Shown here in pieces: positions 34,827 to 44,848 of a stretch of 64,000 bases of DNA. Location: positions 38,569 through 102,568 of the forward strand of contig NZ_JHWL01000013.1 of NCBI RefSeq assembly GCF_000622085.1, in the 5' to 3' direction. A program made the position numbers and the translations under genes. The stretch is from Butyrivibrio proteoclasticus P6B7. GTDB taxonomy: Bacteria > Bacillota > Clostridia > Lachnospirales > Lachnospiraceae. How positions within the stretch are numbered: position 1 is the stretch's first letter; each line of letters starts with the position of its first letter. The notes below the pieces were generated by a model. The model was not told where the DNA came from. It ran no database searches and was given only the letters and a program-made list of their open reading frames with translations.

Positions 34827-35411
34827 TTATTTAAGTGCTGAGAAACCAGTAAAGGCAATGGCCATAAGTCCTGATGTTAAAAGAACCAGTGGCATTCCTC
34901 TAAATGGTGCTGGAATGTCGTTGTACTCCATCTTCTCACGAAGACCAGCCAGAATAACGATGGCGATAGTAAATCCTACTGCTGTAGCAAAGCCGCAGAT
35001 AACGCTCTGAAGGATTGTGTATCCATCTGTTACGTTATTGAGGGCCACACCGAGAACTGCACAGTTAGTTGTGATAAGAGGAAGGTAAACACCGAGGGCT
35101 CTGTAAAGAGATACGATGTACTTCTTAAGGATCATCTCAACGAACTGAACCAGCATAGCGATTACAAGGATAAATACAATAGTCTTAAGATATGAAAGAT
35201 CCAGTGGATCTAAAATAAACTTGTAGATGATACTACAAACCAGTGATGCCAGTGTGATTACGAAGATACAGGCACCGCCCATTCCAAGAGCTGTGTCAGT
35301 TTTCTTGGAAACACCAAGGAAAGGACAAAGGCCAAGGAACTGGCTAAGTACTACGTTATTAACAAGTGAAGCTGAAATCATCAGTCCCACAAGACTAAGT
35401 ATTGTTGCCAT
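34827..35411 (-). CDS. rnfA: Rnf complex subunit RnfA
   Basis: A 194-aa integral membrane protein with about six helices and the family segments LVNNVVLSQFLGLCPFLGVS and TNCAVLGVAL. The Cys residues in these half-membrane helices bind the Fe-S cluster shared by RnfA and RnfE. The start lies just after the rnfE stop. It forms the electron and ion path across the membrane with RnfD and RnfE. Confidence 0.96.
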   Translation of the reverse strand: MATILSLVGLMISASLVNNVVLSQFLGLCPFLGVSKKTDTALGMGGACIFVITLASLVCSIIYKFILDPLDLSYLKTIVFILVIAMLVQFVEMILKKYIVSLYRALGVYLPLITTNCAVLGVALNNVTDGYTILQSVICGFATAVGFTIAIVILAGLREKMEYNDIPAPFRGMPLVLLTSGLMAIAFTGFSALK

Positions 35412-35413
35412 AA

Positions 35414-36199
35414 TTATTCAGCCTCCTTTTCATCTTTTTCCTTATCAGCAATGATCTTGTCTGCTGCCTTCTCCTCTGAAGAACTGCAGCATCCCTCGCC
35501 GAACTTGGATGTATCCTTGCCCTTGGCAGCCATGTTAGCCTTAACCTTATTCATGATGGCAATAAGGAATGCCAGAACAAAGAACGCACCAGCCTGCTGA
35601 ATGAAGATACTGATTGGCTGATATCCTGAGAGGAAGTTACCTACTGCTCCAGGAACCACTGTGCCTTCTCCAAGAATCTGAACATCAAAAGCTGTACCAG
35701 CTCCGATGAACTCTCTTATAAGACCGATAACTGTAATAGCGCAGGTAAATCCGATTCCCATACCGATTCCATCAAAGAATGAAGGAACGATACCGTGCTT
35801 ACTTGCATAAGCCTCGGCTCTACCAAAGATGATGCAGTTAACAACGATAAGAGGAATATAAACACCAAGCGCCTTGTTAAGGGTTGGTACGTAAGCTTTC
35901 ATAAGAAGCTCAACTAATGTAACGAAGGAAGCGATTACAACAATGAAAGAAGGAATTCTTACTGTTGAAGGAATCGTCTTTCTAAGTGCAGAAATAACTG
36001 CGTTACTAAGTGCTAAAACAAATGTAGTGGCAAGTCCCATTCCAAGGCCGTTGATGGCTGAGGAAGTAACCGCAAGGGTTGGGCACATACCGATCATAAG
36101 AACTAAGGTAGGGTTCTCAGCAATGAGACCGTTAAAAAATCTTTCAGCCGGTGTATCCTGCCTAAAGCCCAAAGCGCCTTTTTTGAATTCTGAGCTCAT
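35414..36199 (-). CDS. rnfE: Rnf complex subunit RnfE
   Basis: A 261-aa membrane protein paralogous to RnfA, with LIAENPTLVLMIGMCPTLAV and LIVVNCIIFGRAEAYA. The C-terminal tail is Lys/Glu-rich and includes CCSS. I choose the ATG at 36199 because it forms TGATG with the rnfG stop and lies 6 nt from GGAGG. A GTG at 36202 is too close to the site. Confidence 0.95.
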   Translation of the reverse strand: MSSEFKKGALGFRQDTPAERFFNGLIAENPTLVLMIGMCPTLAVTSSAINGLGMGLATTFVLALSNAVISALRKTIPSTVRIPSFIVVIASFVTLVELLMKAYVPTLNKALGVYIPLIVVNCIIFGRAEAYASKHGIVPSFFDGIGMGIGFTCAITVIGLIREFIGAGTAFDVQILGEGTVVPGAVGNFLSGYQPISIFIQQAGAFFVLAFLIAIMNKVKANMAAKGKDTSKFGEGCCSSSEEKAADKIIADKEKDEKEAE

Positions 36200-36807
36200 C
36201 ACTGTCCTCCTTTCAAAGCATTAGTAAAATATTCAACTGCTCCGTTAACGCCCTCTGTCACAGCTCTTGAAGTAATAGTAGCACCAGAGATAGCCTCGAT
36301 CTGGCTGTTAGGATCTGTGAGCTGGCCATTCTTTACAACTGTGAAAAGAGCTTTTGCCTTGTCCACAAACTGAGGAGCAACAACCTTCTCCGCATTCATT
36401 CCAAGACCAGGAGTCTCAGCAATTGAGATGATTGAAATACCATTGATGTTGCCATCATTAGTGATTCCCACTGTGTACTGGATGAAATCACCGTAGCCCT
36501 TTGACTTAACCTGAATAACATAGCCAGCCACTGCTCCGCTCTCATCCACTGCCTCTTTTACACTCTCAATAGTTACGCCCTGATGGTTAGTAGCAACATC
36601 TGCTGCCTTAGCCTCATCAAGAGCCACATCATTGAAAGACTTGGCTGTTGCAAATACCGACTGATTAGCCTTATCCTGAGCAAGCTTATCCTGATAAGCT
36701 ATAGGATCCTTGGTTACCTGATATACAAGTCCAAGAAGAATACCTGCTATAAGTGTGATTGCAAATAGGATTAAGGCGTTTCTGATCATGCTTTTTGCGT
36801 CGTTCAT
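36199..36807 (-). CDS. rnfG: Rnf complex subunit RnfG, FMN-binding
   Basis: A 202-aa protein with one N-terminal helix and an exported FMN-binding domain. The flavin attachment motif SGATITSRAV is present near residue 180; the Thr carries a covalent FMN transferred by ApbE. Its ATG overlaps the rnfD stop (ATGA). Confidence 0.95.
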   Translation of the reverse strand: MNDAKSMIRNALILFAITLIAGILLGLVYQVTKDPIAYQDKLAQDKANQSVFATAKSFNDVALDEAKAADVATNHQGVTIESVKEAVDESGAVAGYVIQVKSKGYGDFIQYTVGITNDGNINGISIISIAETPGLGMNAEKVVAPQFVDKAKALFTVVKNGQLTDPNSQIEAISGATITSRAVTEGVNGAVEYFTNALKGGQ

Positions 36808-37754
36808 GCTTTCTTCGCCTCCTTCTTTGCATTTCTCTTAATTCCAAAGGCTCTAGGAATTGTGTACTTCTCGATAAGTGGAACGAGAAGGTTGGCAATT
36901 ACGATTGCAAAGGAAACACCCTCTGCGTTAGCGCCGAATATACGGAATATTCCTGTTAAAAGACCTAAGATAAGTCCGTAAATAAATCGTCCCCTTGGAG
37001 TAATTGGGCAGGTCACGTAATCAGTAGCCATGAAGAATGCACCAAGCATAAGTCCGCCACCTGCAAGGTGTGCAGAGATGTATGTCCAGTTAAATCCATG
37101 TCCACCAAAAAGACCTACAAAGATAACAAAGCTGATGATGTAGGTAAATGGAATTACATAATCGATGATACCAAGAGCAAACAGGATCATTGCGCCGATA
37201 GCGATGCAGATCATTGATGTCTCACCGATTGTACCTGCTGTTCTACCAATAAGCATATCCATTACGTTGACCTCAACGCCGTTCTTAAGGTTGGCAAGAG
37301 GTGTAGCTCCTGTATATGCATCAGTAATGAAGTTGGTCATGATAGCTGGGAAAGAGATTACAAGGAAGCATCTGCCGCCAAGTGCAGGGTTCATGAAGTT
37401 CTGTCCCAGTCCGCCAAAGAGCTGCTTAACCATGATTATCGCAAAGATACCACCAAGGATTGGAATCCAGAATGGTACTGTTGATGGCAGGTTAAGGCCC
37501 AGCAAAAGACCTGTAACTACAGCGGAGAAATCTCCAACTGTTATTGGCTTGTGCATTGCCTTCTCATAGATAAACTCAGAAAGCACGCAGGAAGCCACTG
37601 AAAGCAAAAGAATAATTAGTGCATCCACTCCAAAATTGTAGATACCAAAGCCAGCTGTAGGAAGCAGGGCGATAACTACCCACATCATGATATTAGATGT
37701 GGTCTCTTTGGCTCTTACGTGAGGATTGGATGATACTCGTCTCATATCACTCAT
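36804..37754 (-). CDS. rnfD: Rnf complex subunit RnfD
   Basis: A 316-aa membrane protein with about ten helices and the covalent FMN motif TGATPLANL, plus NPALGGRCFLV. It is the likely ion-translocating subunit. The start at 37754 is preceded by GGGGG at 7 nt. It is 12 bp from rnfC and overlaps rnfG. Confidence 0.95.
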   Translation of the reverse strand: MSDMRRVSSNPHVRAKETTSNIMMWVVIALLPTAGFGIYNFGVDALIILLLSVASCVLSEFIYEKAMHKPITVGDFSAVVTGLLLGLNLPSTVPFWIPILGGIFAIIMVKQLFGGLGQNFMNPALGGRCFLVISFPAIMTNFITDAYTGATPLANLKNGVEVNVMDMLIGRTAGTIGETSMICIAIGAMILFALGIIDYVIPFTYIISFVIFVGLFGGHGFNWTYISAHLAGGGLMLGAFFMATDYVTCPITPRGRFIYGLILGLLTGIFRIFGANAEGVSFAIVIANLLVPLIEKYTIPRAFGIKRNAKKEAKKA

Positions 37755-37766
37755 TTCATATCCCCC

Positions 37767-39083
37767 TTACTTTTTCCTTTTCCCAAGTTGAATCTTACGC
37801 ATACCTTTGATCAGCTGAGTAAGCTGACGTCTGGCTGGGCAGATATAACTACAGCATCCACACTCGCAGCACTCCATTCCATACATGTCAAGGAATGCCT
37901 TCTCGTTGTTATGTTCTACGGCATCTGCCAGATTCTTAGGAATAAGTCTCTCTGGACATACCTCTACGCAGCGTGCACAGTTGATACATGCTGTTGGCTC
38001 CATTTCAGAAACCGCATCCTTGGTAAGGCATGTAAGAGCAGAAGCTGTCTTGGTTGTAGGAACGTCGAGATCAAACAGGGCAAATCCCATCATAGGACCA
38101 CCTGAAATGATCTTAGCTGGCTCTTTTACAAAGCCGCCGGCGTCATCAAGAAGCTCCCTGTAGTTAGTTCCGATTCTGACTTTATAGTTACGAGGATCAA
38201 CAACAGCGTCACCTGTGATGGTTACGATTCTCTCCATCAGAGGTCTTCCCTCTTTGACTGCTCTGCAGACAGCACAAAGAGTATCAACGTTGTCCACAAT
38301 ACATCCCGCATCAGCTGGGAGCATTGAAGAGTTGATCTCACGTCCTGTACAAGCGTAAATAAGCATACGCTCAGCACCCTCAGGGTACTTGGTCTTAACC
38401 ACCTTTACGCTGATCTTATCTTCGTTTTTGGTAAGTTCTTTGAATTTAGCGATTGCATCAGGCTTGTTATCCTCAATTGCAAGAATACCTCTCGCATTAG
38501 GGAAAATACTTACTGCAATCTTAAGACCTTCCAGAAGAAGCTCTGGTTCTTCGATCATTCTTCTGTAGTCTGATGTGAGATAAGGCTCACACTCTGAACA
38601 GTTGGCGATGACATAGTCAATCTTATCTGGCTCCTTAGGTGCGAACTTAACTGCCGTTGGAAAGCCTGCACCTCCCATACCAACTACGCCTGCTTCACGG
38701 ACAGCTGCGATCTTGTCCTCCGCAGTCATCTCGTCATAAGGCTTAAGTGGTTTAAACTCCACTTCCTCATAAAGTCCATCGTTCTCCACGATGATACTCT
38801 CGCACATAGCTCCTGTTGCAAGTCTGCGCTTCTCAATAGCCTTAACAGTACCAGATACAGTCGCATAAATAGGCGCAGAAACAAATCCGCCAGCCTCAGC
38901 GATCTTCTGACCTGTAAGAACCTTGTCGCCTACTGCCACAATTGCCTTTGCAGGCGCACCGATGTGCTGGGACAAAGGATAAACCAAATCCCCTTTTGGT
39001 AGCACTGATTTAATGGGCTTGTCCTTAGAAAGCTCTTTGCCTTCGTATGGGTGGATTCCGCCCTCAAAAGTACCTCTTGCCAT
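37767..39083 (-). CDS. rnfC: Rnf complex subunit RnfC, NADH-oxidoreductase
   Basis: A 438-aa peripheral subunit with the FMN/NADH-binding core (VGMGGAGFPTAVKF, NCSECEPYLTSDYR) and two C-terminal 4Fe-4S motifs (CINCARCVEVCP and CCECGCCSYICP). It reduces NAD+ with electrons from RnfB. As first gene it defines the operon, read leftwards from the 272-bp divergent region shared with the exonuclease gene. Confidence 0.96.
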   Translation of the reverse strand: MARGTFEGGIHPYEGKELSKDKPIKSVLPKGDLVYPLSQHIGAPAKAIVAVGDKVLTGQKIAEAGGFVSAPIYATVSGTVKAIEKRRLATGAMCESIIVENDGLYEEVEFKPLKPYDEMTAEDKIAAVREAGVVGMGGAGFPTAVKFAPKEPDKIDYVIANCSECEPYLTSDYRRMIEEPELLLEGLKIAVSIFPNARGILAIEDNKPDAIAKFKELTKNEDKISVKVVKTKYPEGAERMLIYACTGREINSSMLPADAGCIVDNVDTLCAVCRAVKEGRPLMERIVTITGDAVVDPRNYKVRIGTNYRELLDDAGGFVKEPAKIISGGPMMGFALFDLDVPTTKTASALTCLTKDAVSEMEPTACINCARCVEVCPERLIPKNLADAVEHNNEKAFLDMYGMECCECGCCSYICPARRQLTQLIKGMRKIQLGKRKK

Positions 39084-39364
39084 TTCCTACCCTTCCTTCG
39101 ATTTTTTTTAGAAAACTGTCCCTGGATGAACATCCGGGAAGACAACCCAACATAATAAGTATACTCATATTTTCACAAAATTACCATATTTTGTCGGACA
39201 ATTTAGCCCTATTTTGTGACAATATTTTAGCGTTAAAAGAACTATGAAAAATAGCAAATGTGATTTTTAAAACTTCACCAAAAAAGACAAATAAAAGTCG
39301 CCTTATTTTGAACATATATGTTAGAATTAAGAACGTAGGTGATTTCAGAAAGTGAGTGCATAAC

Positions 39365-40552
39365 ATGATTAGGACAAACGAAGAATTTAAGCTTTCAGAT
39401 ACGCATATTACCACCCTTCTCACCAAGGCACTTGGTGTCAATCTCAATGAAATTCTCTTTTTCGATATTGAGACAACGGGACTATCTCCCAAGAATTCAG
39501 ACTTATACCTGATAGGTGTTTCCTATATCGATGGCGACGTAGCAAGACTGGGTCAGTTCTTTGCAGAATCTGCCGATGATGAAGAAGTGCTCCTTAGGGC
39601 CTTTAGTGGTCTTTGCGAGAACTTCAAGGCCATCGTTCACTTTAACGGAAACAGATTTGATATTCCCTTTGTTCAGAATAAGCTTAATAAATACGGTCTT
39701 GAGGATGTTTTTGAAAACCTTAAGAGCCTTGATATCTACAGACTTATCAAGCCCTATAAGGATCAGCTTGGTCTTGTAGATTGCAAACAAAAGACAATTG
39801 AATTATATCTTGGCATCAATCGTGAAGATAAGTACGATGGTGGCAAGCTCATTCCTGTGTACGAGAAATACAAAGAGACTCAGGATAAAGAGCTGTTGTC
39901 TCTGCTTCTTCTCCACAACGCAGAGGACGTTAAGGGTATGTACCACCTGCTTCCAATGTTTTTATACAACTATTTCTTTTCCATGTTCAAGAACATGCCA
40001 AAGGTTTCAATACGCACAGATGAAGAGCTGGATGAAGCCTCCTTCTCAGAGTATGAGCTTCCTCTAAAGGCTGTTAAAGTCCAGGCTAATTACTACAATG
40101 ACTACAATGGCAAGCCCAGGAAGGAAGTATACTTTAAACTCCTTATGCCTTTTGCTCTTCCTAGCTCATTATCCGGCAACATGGAATGCTGCTTCTTTAA
40201 GACCCAGGGCAACGAAGTAACTCTCCGTGTTCCTCTCTATGAAACAGAGCTTAAGTACTTCTACGCCAGCTACAAAGACTATTATTATCTGCCAAAAGAG
40301 GATATGGCTATCCATAAATCTTTGGCAACCTTTGTTGATAAAAATTATCGTCAGAAGGCCACACCAGAAAACTGCTACACAAAGAAAGAAGGCCAGTACC
40401 TTCTTGAGTGGGATCTGGTCTTCTCTCCATTCTTTAAAGAATCTTATGATGACAAGCGCTTCTTCTTTGATCTTAACGAGAACATGAAGAAGTCACGCTT
40501 TGCCATGAGTCTCTATGCCTGCCACGTCATTGCTCATATTCTTGAGCTATGA
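39365..40552 (+). CDS. DEDD-type RNase H-like exonuclease (YprB-like)
   Basis: A 395-aa protein. FFDIETTGLSPKNSDLYLIG carries the first catalytic Asp and Glu, HFNGNRFDIPF the second, and HNAEDVKGM the last Asp, as in the RNase_H_2/YprB exonuclease family. The ~190-residue C-terminal part has no recognised fold. The start is uncertain: the ATG at 39365 has GTGAG 8 nt upstream, while a GTG at 39356 has no good site. It is transcribed divergently from the rnf operon. A role in DNA or RNA repair is likely but the substrate is unknown. Confidence 0.87.
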   Translation: MIRTNEEFKLSDTHITTLLTKALGVNLNEILFFDIETTGLSPKNSDLYLIGVSYIDGDVARLGQFFAESADDEEVLLRAFSGLCENFKAIVHFNGNRFDIPFVQNKLNKYGLEDVFENLKSLDIYRLIKPYKDQLGLVDCKQKTIELYLGINREDKYDGGKLIPVYEKYKETQDKELLSLLLLHNAEDVKGMYHLLPMFLYNYFFSMFKNMPKVSIRTDEELDEASFSEYELPLKAVKVQANYYNDYNGKPRKEVYFKLLMPFALPSSLSGNMECCFFKTQGNEVTLRVPLYETELKYFYASYKDYYYLPKEDMAIHKSLATFVDKNYRQKATPENCYTKKEGQYLLEWDLVFSPFFKESYDDKRFFFDLNENMKKSRFAMSLYACHVIAHILEL

Positions 40553-40569
40553 ACTGTGGCCGCGCAAGC

Positions 40570-41703
40570 TCAGCGGCTATACCTGTCGTAGGTAGCTATG
40601 TTCTCTCTTATAGCTGGTACATAAACACCGCCAAAACTTGATTTTACCCAAGGCTCGCTGTCGTCACTTCCGTAGTAGTCAGCATCTAAGAACCTTTGTT
40701 GTTTCTGGTCATAGGAGACATTTTCGTAGGTCGCCATCACTACCCCATCTGCATCAGGTCCCTCAAGAATAGAGTAGTTAACGTTGACGATGCCATTACC
40801 TCTTTCGTAGATTGCATCTAATGTGTAGCCTTTAGCCCTGATCTCGCCAGCAAGATCAAAACCAACTATCTGATTTAATTCTTCCTCAGAAATCTCATAG
40901 CCGCCGTATTCCCTGAAATCATCCAAGTTCTCATCATAGTAGAAATAATAGTTCTTCCATGTATGCCCCAGCCACAAGGCTTCCTCTTCTTTACCTGGCT
41001 CGTAATCTTCCTCATGATCATACATTCCAACTGAAATACAGATATCATCTGAGCCTTCTCTCTGGAAGATATATCCAATCTTTGAAACAGAAGCTTCAAC
41101 TGAGCTTGAATCCTTGACGATATACGCATGGGTCATAGTTTCTGTTGTGTAAGACTCGTTAAAGGTAAAAAGAGTTCTTTTACCAAGATCTAACTGACCA
41201 AATACTTTACTATCCTCGCTTACTCGAAAAATATGATCATCACAGATCATTTCACACTTCTTGTCGCTGACAAAATAAATGCATCCAAAGCATTCATTAT
41301 ACTCGTCAAACTCATCTCCAACGTATACAAAGCCTTCTACAGTGCCATCTCCATCCAGGTCCCCAACAATGTACTCTCTTACATCCTCTGGATCAGCATC
41401 CTCTTCCTCAACAAGCTTAGTCAGCAGCCTCTCTTCGTCGGCATTATTTCCAAGCTTTACAGGTTCTTTTTCAGTGGAAGCACTGCTAGCTGCATCGGAT
41501 TCGTTATCCTTATCCTTCTTGGAATCCTCTTCGCTTTTCTTGTCTTCCTCTTCACTTACATCCTGAGATGCCTCATCAGAAGCTTCTTCTTCGCTTTCAA
41601 TGATGTCTTCATCGGAAACGCTCCAGCTGATCCCACAGCCAGTTACACATAATGCAGCCGCAGCTGTCACAGCTATAGCCCTTGTAAATACCCTATTTTT
41701 CAT
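40570..41703 (-). CDS. Secreted lipoprotein, unknown function
   Basis: A 377-aa protein with a lipoprotein signal (MKNRVFTRAIAVTAAAALC) and lipobox VTGC. An acidic Ser/Glu/Asp/Lys linker follows to about residue 90. A globular domain holds an EF-hand-like DLDGDGTVEGFVY segment near 115, which may bind Ca2+. It starts 19 bp after the GH3 stop, so the two genes are probably co-transcribed. Not recognised beyond lipoprotein. Confidence 0.82.
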   Translation of the reverse strand: MKNRVFTRAIAVTAAAALCVTGCGISWSVSDEDIIESEEEASDEASQDVSEEEDKKSEEDSKKDKDNESDAASSASTEKEPVKLGNNADEERLLTKLVEEEDADPEDVREYIVGDLDGDGTVEGFVYVGDEFDEYNECFGCIYFVSDKKCEMICDDHIFRVSEDSKVFGQLDLGKRTLFTFNESYTTETMTHAYIVKDSSSVEASVSKIGYIFQREGSDDICISVGMYDHEEDYEPGKEEEALWLGHTWKNYYFYYDENLDDFREYGGYEISEEELNQIVGFDLAGEIRAKGYTLDAIYERGNGIVNVNYSILEGPDADGVVMATYENVSYDQKQQRFLDADYYGSDDSEPWVKSSFGGVYVPAIRENIATYDRYSR

Positions 41704-41722
41704 ACCTTACCCCCGTTTTGGA

Positions 41723-44533
41723 TCACTCCTCAGCGACCCTGATATTTCTTATCTCCATTCCATCCTGAGCGAAGTACAGCTTAATAAAGAAGTTGATAAA
41801 TGGCACAGGGATATCAACTTCCACAGTCTGCCACTGTGTGTCATCACCAGTAAGTGTCAGCATCTTGGAAAGCTTGTTATCTACAAAGATGCTAAGAGGA
41901 ATCTGTGCAAGAGAACTCTTTGCGTTAGCTCTTACCTCCATGGTGAATTTGTGGTTAACACGCTCACGGATCTCAACAAAGATCATGTTTGTGGCATTTC
42001 TCTTAGTATCGATAACAGCAGGATCTACAGAGCCAGCGCCGTCATCACCGATAGGGCAGCTAATGATCTTGTCATAAGCAAGCTCCTCTTCATCAGCCTC
42101 TCCAGAAAGCTCGATATCAAGCTCATTACCTCTTTCGATGTATCTGTTAAATACAGGCTTCTCCATAACAAACTTACAGATATTGGCAGCGCACTTCATA
42201 AGCTCGCCCCTTGTAAGGGTGCCATCTGCAAGAGCAGCCATGGTATTGTCATTATTAGAATTCTCTAAAGCGTTGAAAGCAACCATGTAAAGGTCATTCT
42301 GGGCACGGACAATTGCTGCCATGTTAGAAATCTCGCCCTGACCTGTGTAGCCTCCCTTAGCCCACCAGTCAGTCATGATAACGCCTTCAAATCCCCACTC
42401 ATCTCTAAGAACAGTGGTAACAAGATCGTAGTTAGATGATGTGTAATATCCGTTAAAAGAGCCATATGTAGTCATTACAGCATGGGCACCGCCCTCTTTA
42501 ACTGCAATCTCAAAGCCCTTAAGATAAATCTCTCTGATAGCACGCTCAGAAGCCACATGCTCTACAGTATGTCTTCCTGTCTCCTGGGTATTAAGTGCAA
42601 AGTGCTTGATTGTACCAGTAACATTGTACTTGTGCATTCCGCGAAGCTGAGCCGCAGCATTCATACCTGTTACATAAGGATCCTCACTGAAGTACTCGAA
42701 GTTACGTCCATTGAGAGGATGTCTGTGAAGATTCATTCCAGGTCCAAGAAGCACATCGATCTTGTTCTTACGAAGCTCAAGACCCTCCCAGTTGTAAAGC
42801 TCCTCTGTAAGCTCCATGTTAAATGCACAGGCAAGGCATGTTCCGTTAGGCATAGCAAAGGCCTTCTTGCCTGAGTCCATACGAATTCCGGATGGTCCAT
42901 CTGAGCAGCATCCAACAGGAATTCCCTTTGCTAAAAGAGAATCTGTCACGCCGCCAAAGGCTCCGCCACAGCCAGGTGTAACCTTAGGTGAACTCATACC
43001 CTCGCCTCTTACGATGCAGGCAAGATCCTCATCAGAAAGCTGTGCTACGAACTCCTCCATAGTGCACTTATTATCATAAACATCAACAAGCTTAAGTCCC
43101 TTGTCCTCTCCATTAGGGCGCTCTGCAGGAAGGTTAGCTGCTCTTCTCTCATCTGGAGTAATAGTAGCTGTAGGCACCTTCTCGTAAGATACCTCAAACT
43201 CCCCATTAGAAAGAGCTACTGGCTTCATCCTATCAAAGCTCTCTACAGGAGCAAGAGCCTCAGAAAGCTGCTCCACAACCACAAGCTCTTCATTAGCATA
43301 AGAGCCTGCTCTTACAGCGCTTCTGACATCGCCGCCCACATAGAAGACATACTCGCCCTCTTCCATGACATAAGCGCTCTTATGGCCTGTAACGCCGCTA
43401 TCATCATAGCTACTCATCTGATAGCTACTAACTTCCATAGTAAGATCCTGGGACTCTCCTGGCATAAGCTCCTTGGTCTTAGCAAAGGCAACAAGCTCCC
43501 TTGCAGGATTTCCAAGGCGTCCCTGTGGCTTTGATACATACAAAAGAACTGAATTCTGACCCTTGAAGCTTCCTGTATTAGTAATAGTTACGGTGACAAC
43601 AATGCTGTTTTCCTCAAAATCTGCAGCTCTTTTGCCATCAGTATCCACTTCTGCTACGCTCTCAGCCCCGAAGTCCTTAACAGCAACATCGAACTCACTA
43701 TATGTAAGACCAAATCCGAAAGGATAAAGAACCTTATCCTTGGCAAAAGTCTCGAAATATCTGTATCCAACATAGATATCCTCCTGCTGGACATTAACCT
43801 TATCGCCGCCAAAGTTAGCATCTGATGGGTAATCCTCTACGCTGCAGGCGATAGTATCAGTAAGTCTTCCGGATGGAGCCACATCTCCTGACAACACATC
43901 AAGAGCTCCAAGGCCGCCTTCCTGACCGCCCTGCCAGATGTAAGCCACTGCCTCTGGGTTATACTTTGAAACCCAGCTCATATCCATGATGTTACCTGTG
44001 TTTAAAAGAACTACAGTCTTATCAAAGGCCTTAGTTACATTGGCAATCATCTCTTCTTCCTGATCAGTAAGAAGGTAGCTTCCCTTGGTATTACTGTTAT
44101 CCTGGTCCTCACCGGCAGTTCTTCCAATAAGAATCACGGCAATATCTGCACTCTTAGAAACTTCAGCTGCAAATTCAGCTGAAATCTCCATCTCTTCCTG
44201 GAACCATGGCTCTGAAGCCCAGCCAGAACCTGTATTAAATGGATGATCCTTGATCCACTCATCATAAGTAGCCTTCAAAGTCTCATTAAGTGTAAAGCGC
44301 TTATCCTCTAAAAGAGCCTCTCTAACACCCATGACATAAGAAGTATTCACCATTCCTCCTGAACCAGTTCCGCTCTTATAGTAGTTAAACTGGCTTCTTC
44401 CAAAGAGCGCAATATTAGCGCCAGCCTGAATTGGAAGGGCATTCTTGTCATTTTTTAAAAGAACTGTACCCTCAGCCACAGCTCTTCTTGCCACTCTGGC
44501 AAATTCCTTAACATCAAAGATCTTTTTTTCCAT
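41723..44533 (-). CDS. GH3 beta-glucosidase/xylosidase with permuted domain order
   Basis: A 936-aa protein in which the usual GH3 order is reversed: the alpha/beta-sandwich domain comes first (about 10-290, with GRTAGEDQDNSNTKGSY), then an Fn3-like domain (about 295-420), then the TIM barrel (about 480-770) with LLGPGMNLHRHPLNGRNFEY and the nucleophile Asp in VIMTDWW near 720. A beta-sandwich (about 850-930) ends it. This layout is known from R. albus and Butyrivibrio beta-glucosidases. The start at 44533 has GGGG 8 nt upstream; an upstream ATG at 44557 lacks a site. There is no signal peptide, so it is cytoplasmic. Confidence 0.93.
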   Translation of the reverse strand: MEKKIFDVKEFARVARRAVAEGTVLLKNDKNALPIQAGANIALFGRSQFNYYKSGTGSGGMVNTSYVMGVREALLEDKRFTLNETLKATYDEWIKDHPFNTGSGWASEPWFQEEMEISAEFAAEVSKSADIAVILIGRTAGEDQDNSNTKGSYLLTDQEEEMIANVTKAFDKTVVLLNTGNIMDMSWVSKYNPEAVAYIWQGGQEGGLGALDVLSGDVAPSGRLTDTIACSVEDYPSDANFGGDKVNVQQEDIYVGYRYFETFAKDKVLYPFGFGLTYSEFDVAVKDFGAESVAEVDTDGKRAADFEENSIVVTVTITNTGSFKGQNSVLLYVSKPQGRLGNPARELVAFAKTKELMPGESQDLTMEVSSYQMSSYDDSGVTGHKSAYVMEEGEYVFYVGGDVRSAVRAGSYANEELVVVEQLSEALAPVESFDRMKPVALSNGEFEVSYEKVPTATITPDERRAANLPAERPNGEDKGLKLVDVYDNKCTMEEFVAQLSDEDLACIVRGEGMSSPKVTPGCGGAFGGVTDSLLAKGIPVGCCSDGPSGIRMDSGKKAFAMPNGTCLACAFNMELTEELYNWEGLELRKNKIDVLLGPGMNLHRHPLNGRNFEYFSEDPYVTGMNAAAQLRGMHKYNVTGTIKHFALNTQETGRHTVEHVASERAIREIYLKGFEIAVKEGGAHAVMTTYGSFNGYYTSSNYDLVTTVLRDEWGFEGVIMTDWWAKGGYTGQGEISNMAAIVRAQNDLYMVAFNALENSNNDNTMAALADGTLTRGELMKCAANICKFVMEKPVFNRYIERGNELDIELSGEADEEELAYDKIISCPIGDDGAGSVDPAVIDTKRNATNMIFVEIRERVNHKFTMEVRANAKSSLAQIPLSIFVDNKLSKMLTLTGDDTQWQTVEVDIPVPFINFFIKLYFAQDGMEIRNIRVAEE

Positions 44534-44654
44534 AATTTTTCCCCTTTTTAAAAGCATCTATATTAGTTTAGATGACAATGAAAATAAGCGCAATATCTTT
44601 TATTTCGCATATTTTCATCTGATGGAAACACCACTTTTTCACTATCAGTTCCAT

Positions 44655-44682
44655 AATCGAGTAGGCTGATTCCTACTCGATT
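44655..44682. promoter_or_regulatory. Perfect hairpin in the GH3 upstream region
   Basis: Eleven-bp arms AATCGAGTAGG / CCTACTCGATT flank a 6-nt loop about 120 nt upstream of the GH3 start. There is no U tract, so it is not a terminator. It could be an operator or leader structure. The rest of 44534-44758 shows only an inverted pair GACCGGCAA (44724-44732) / TTGCCGGTC (44761-44769). Confidence 0.5.
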
Positions 44683-44758
44683 CTGCACACAGACATTCCG
44701 CACTTTGTGCTCCATGTCCTTACGACCGGCAAATGAATTTGTATGCAAGCATCCATCC

Positions 44759-44784
44759 GCTTGCCGGTCTTGTGCAACAAAAAA
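44759..44784. repeat. Dispersed 26-bp repeat, copy 1 (beside cheR terminator)
   Basis: A 26-bp sequence beginning GCTTGCCGGTCTTGTGCAAC is identical to 45837-45862. Both copies end in the A run that is the U tract of a minus-strand terminator, so each lies directly downstream of a terminator. Confidence 0.8.
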
Positions 44785-44816
44785 CGCACCCAGAAGCTCT
44801 ATGTCTTCTGGATGCG
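44785..44816 (-). terminator. Terminator of cheR
   Basis: CGCACCCAGAAG and CTTCTGGATGCG pair (one G-U) around an 8-nt loop, followed by six T residues on the minus strand, about 35 nt after the cheR stop. Confidence 0.88.
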
Positions 44817-44848
44817 CATGATTTGCATCTGTTAAAAAAAGCTATCTC

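Noticed and set aside
39084..39364. Rex (redox) operator between rnfC and the exonuclease gene
   Set aside because: TTGTGA/TCACAA-like pieces occur, but no properly spaced inverted site was found.
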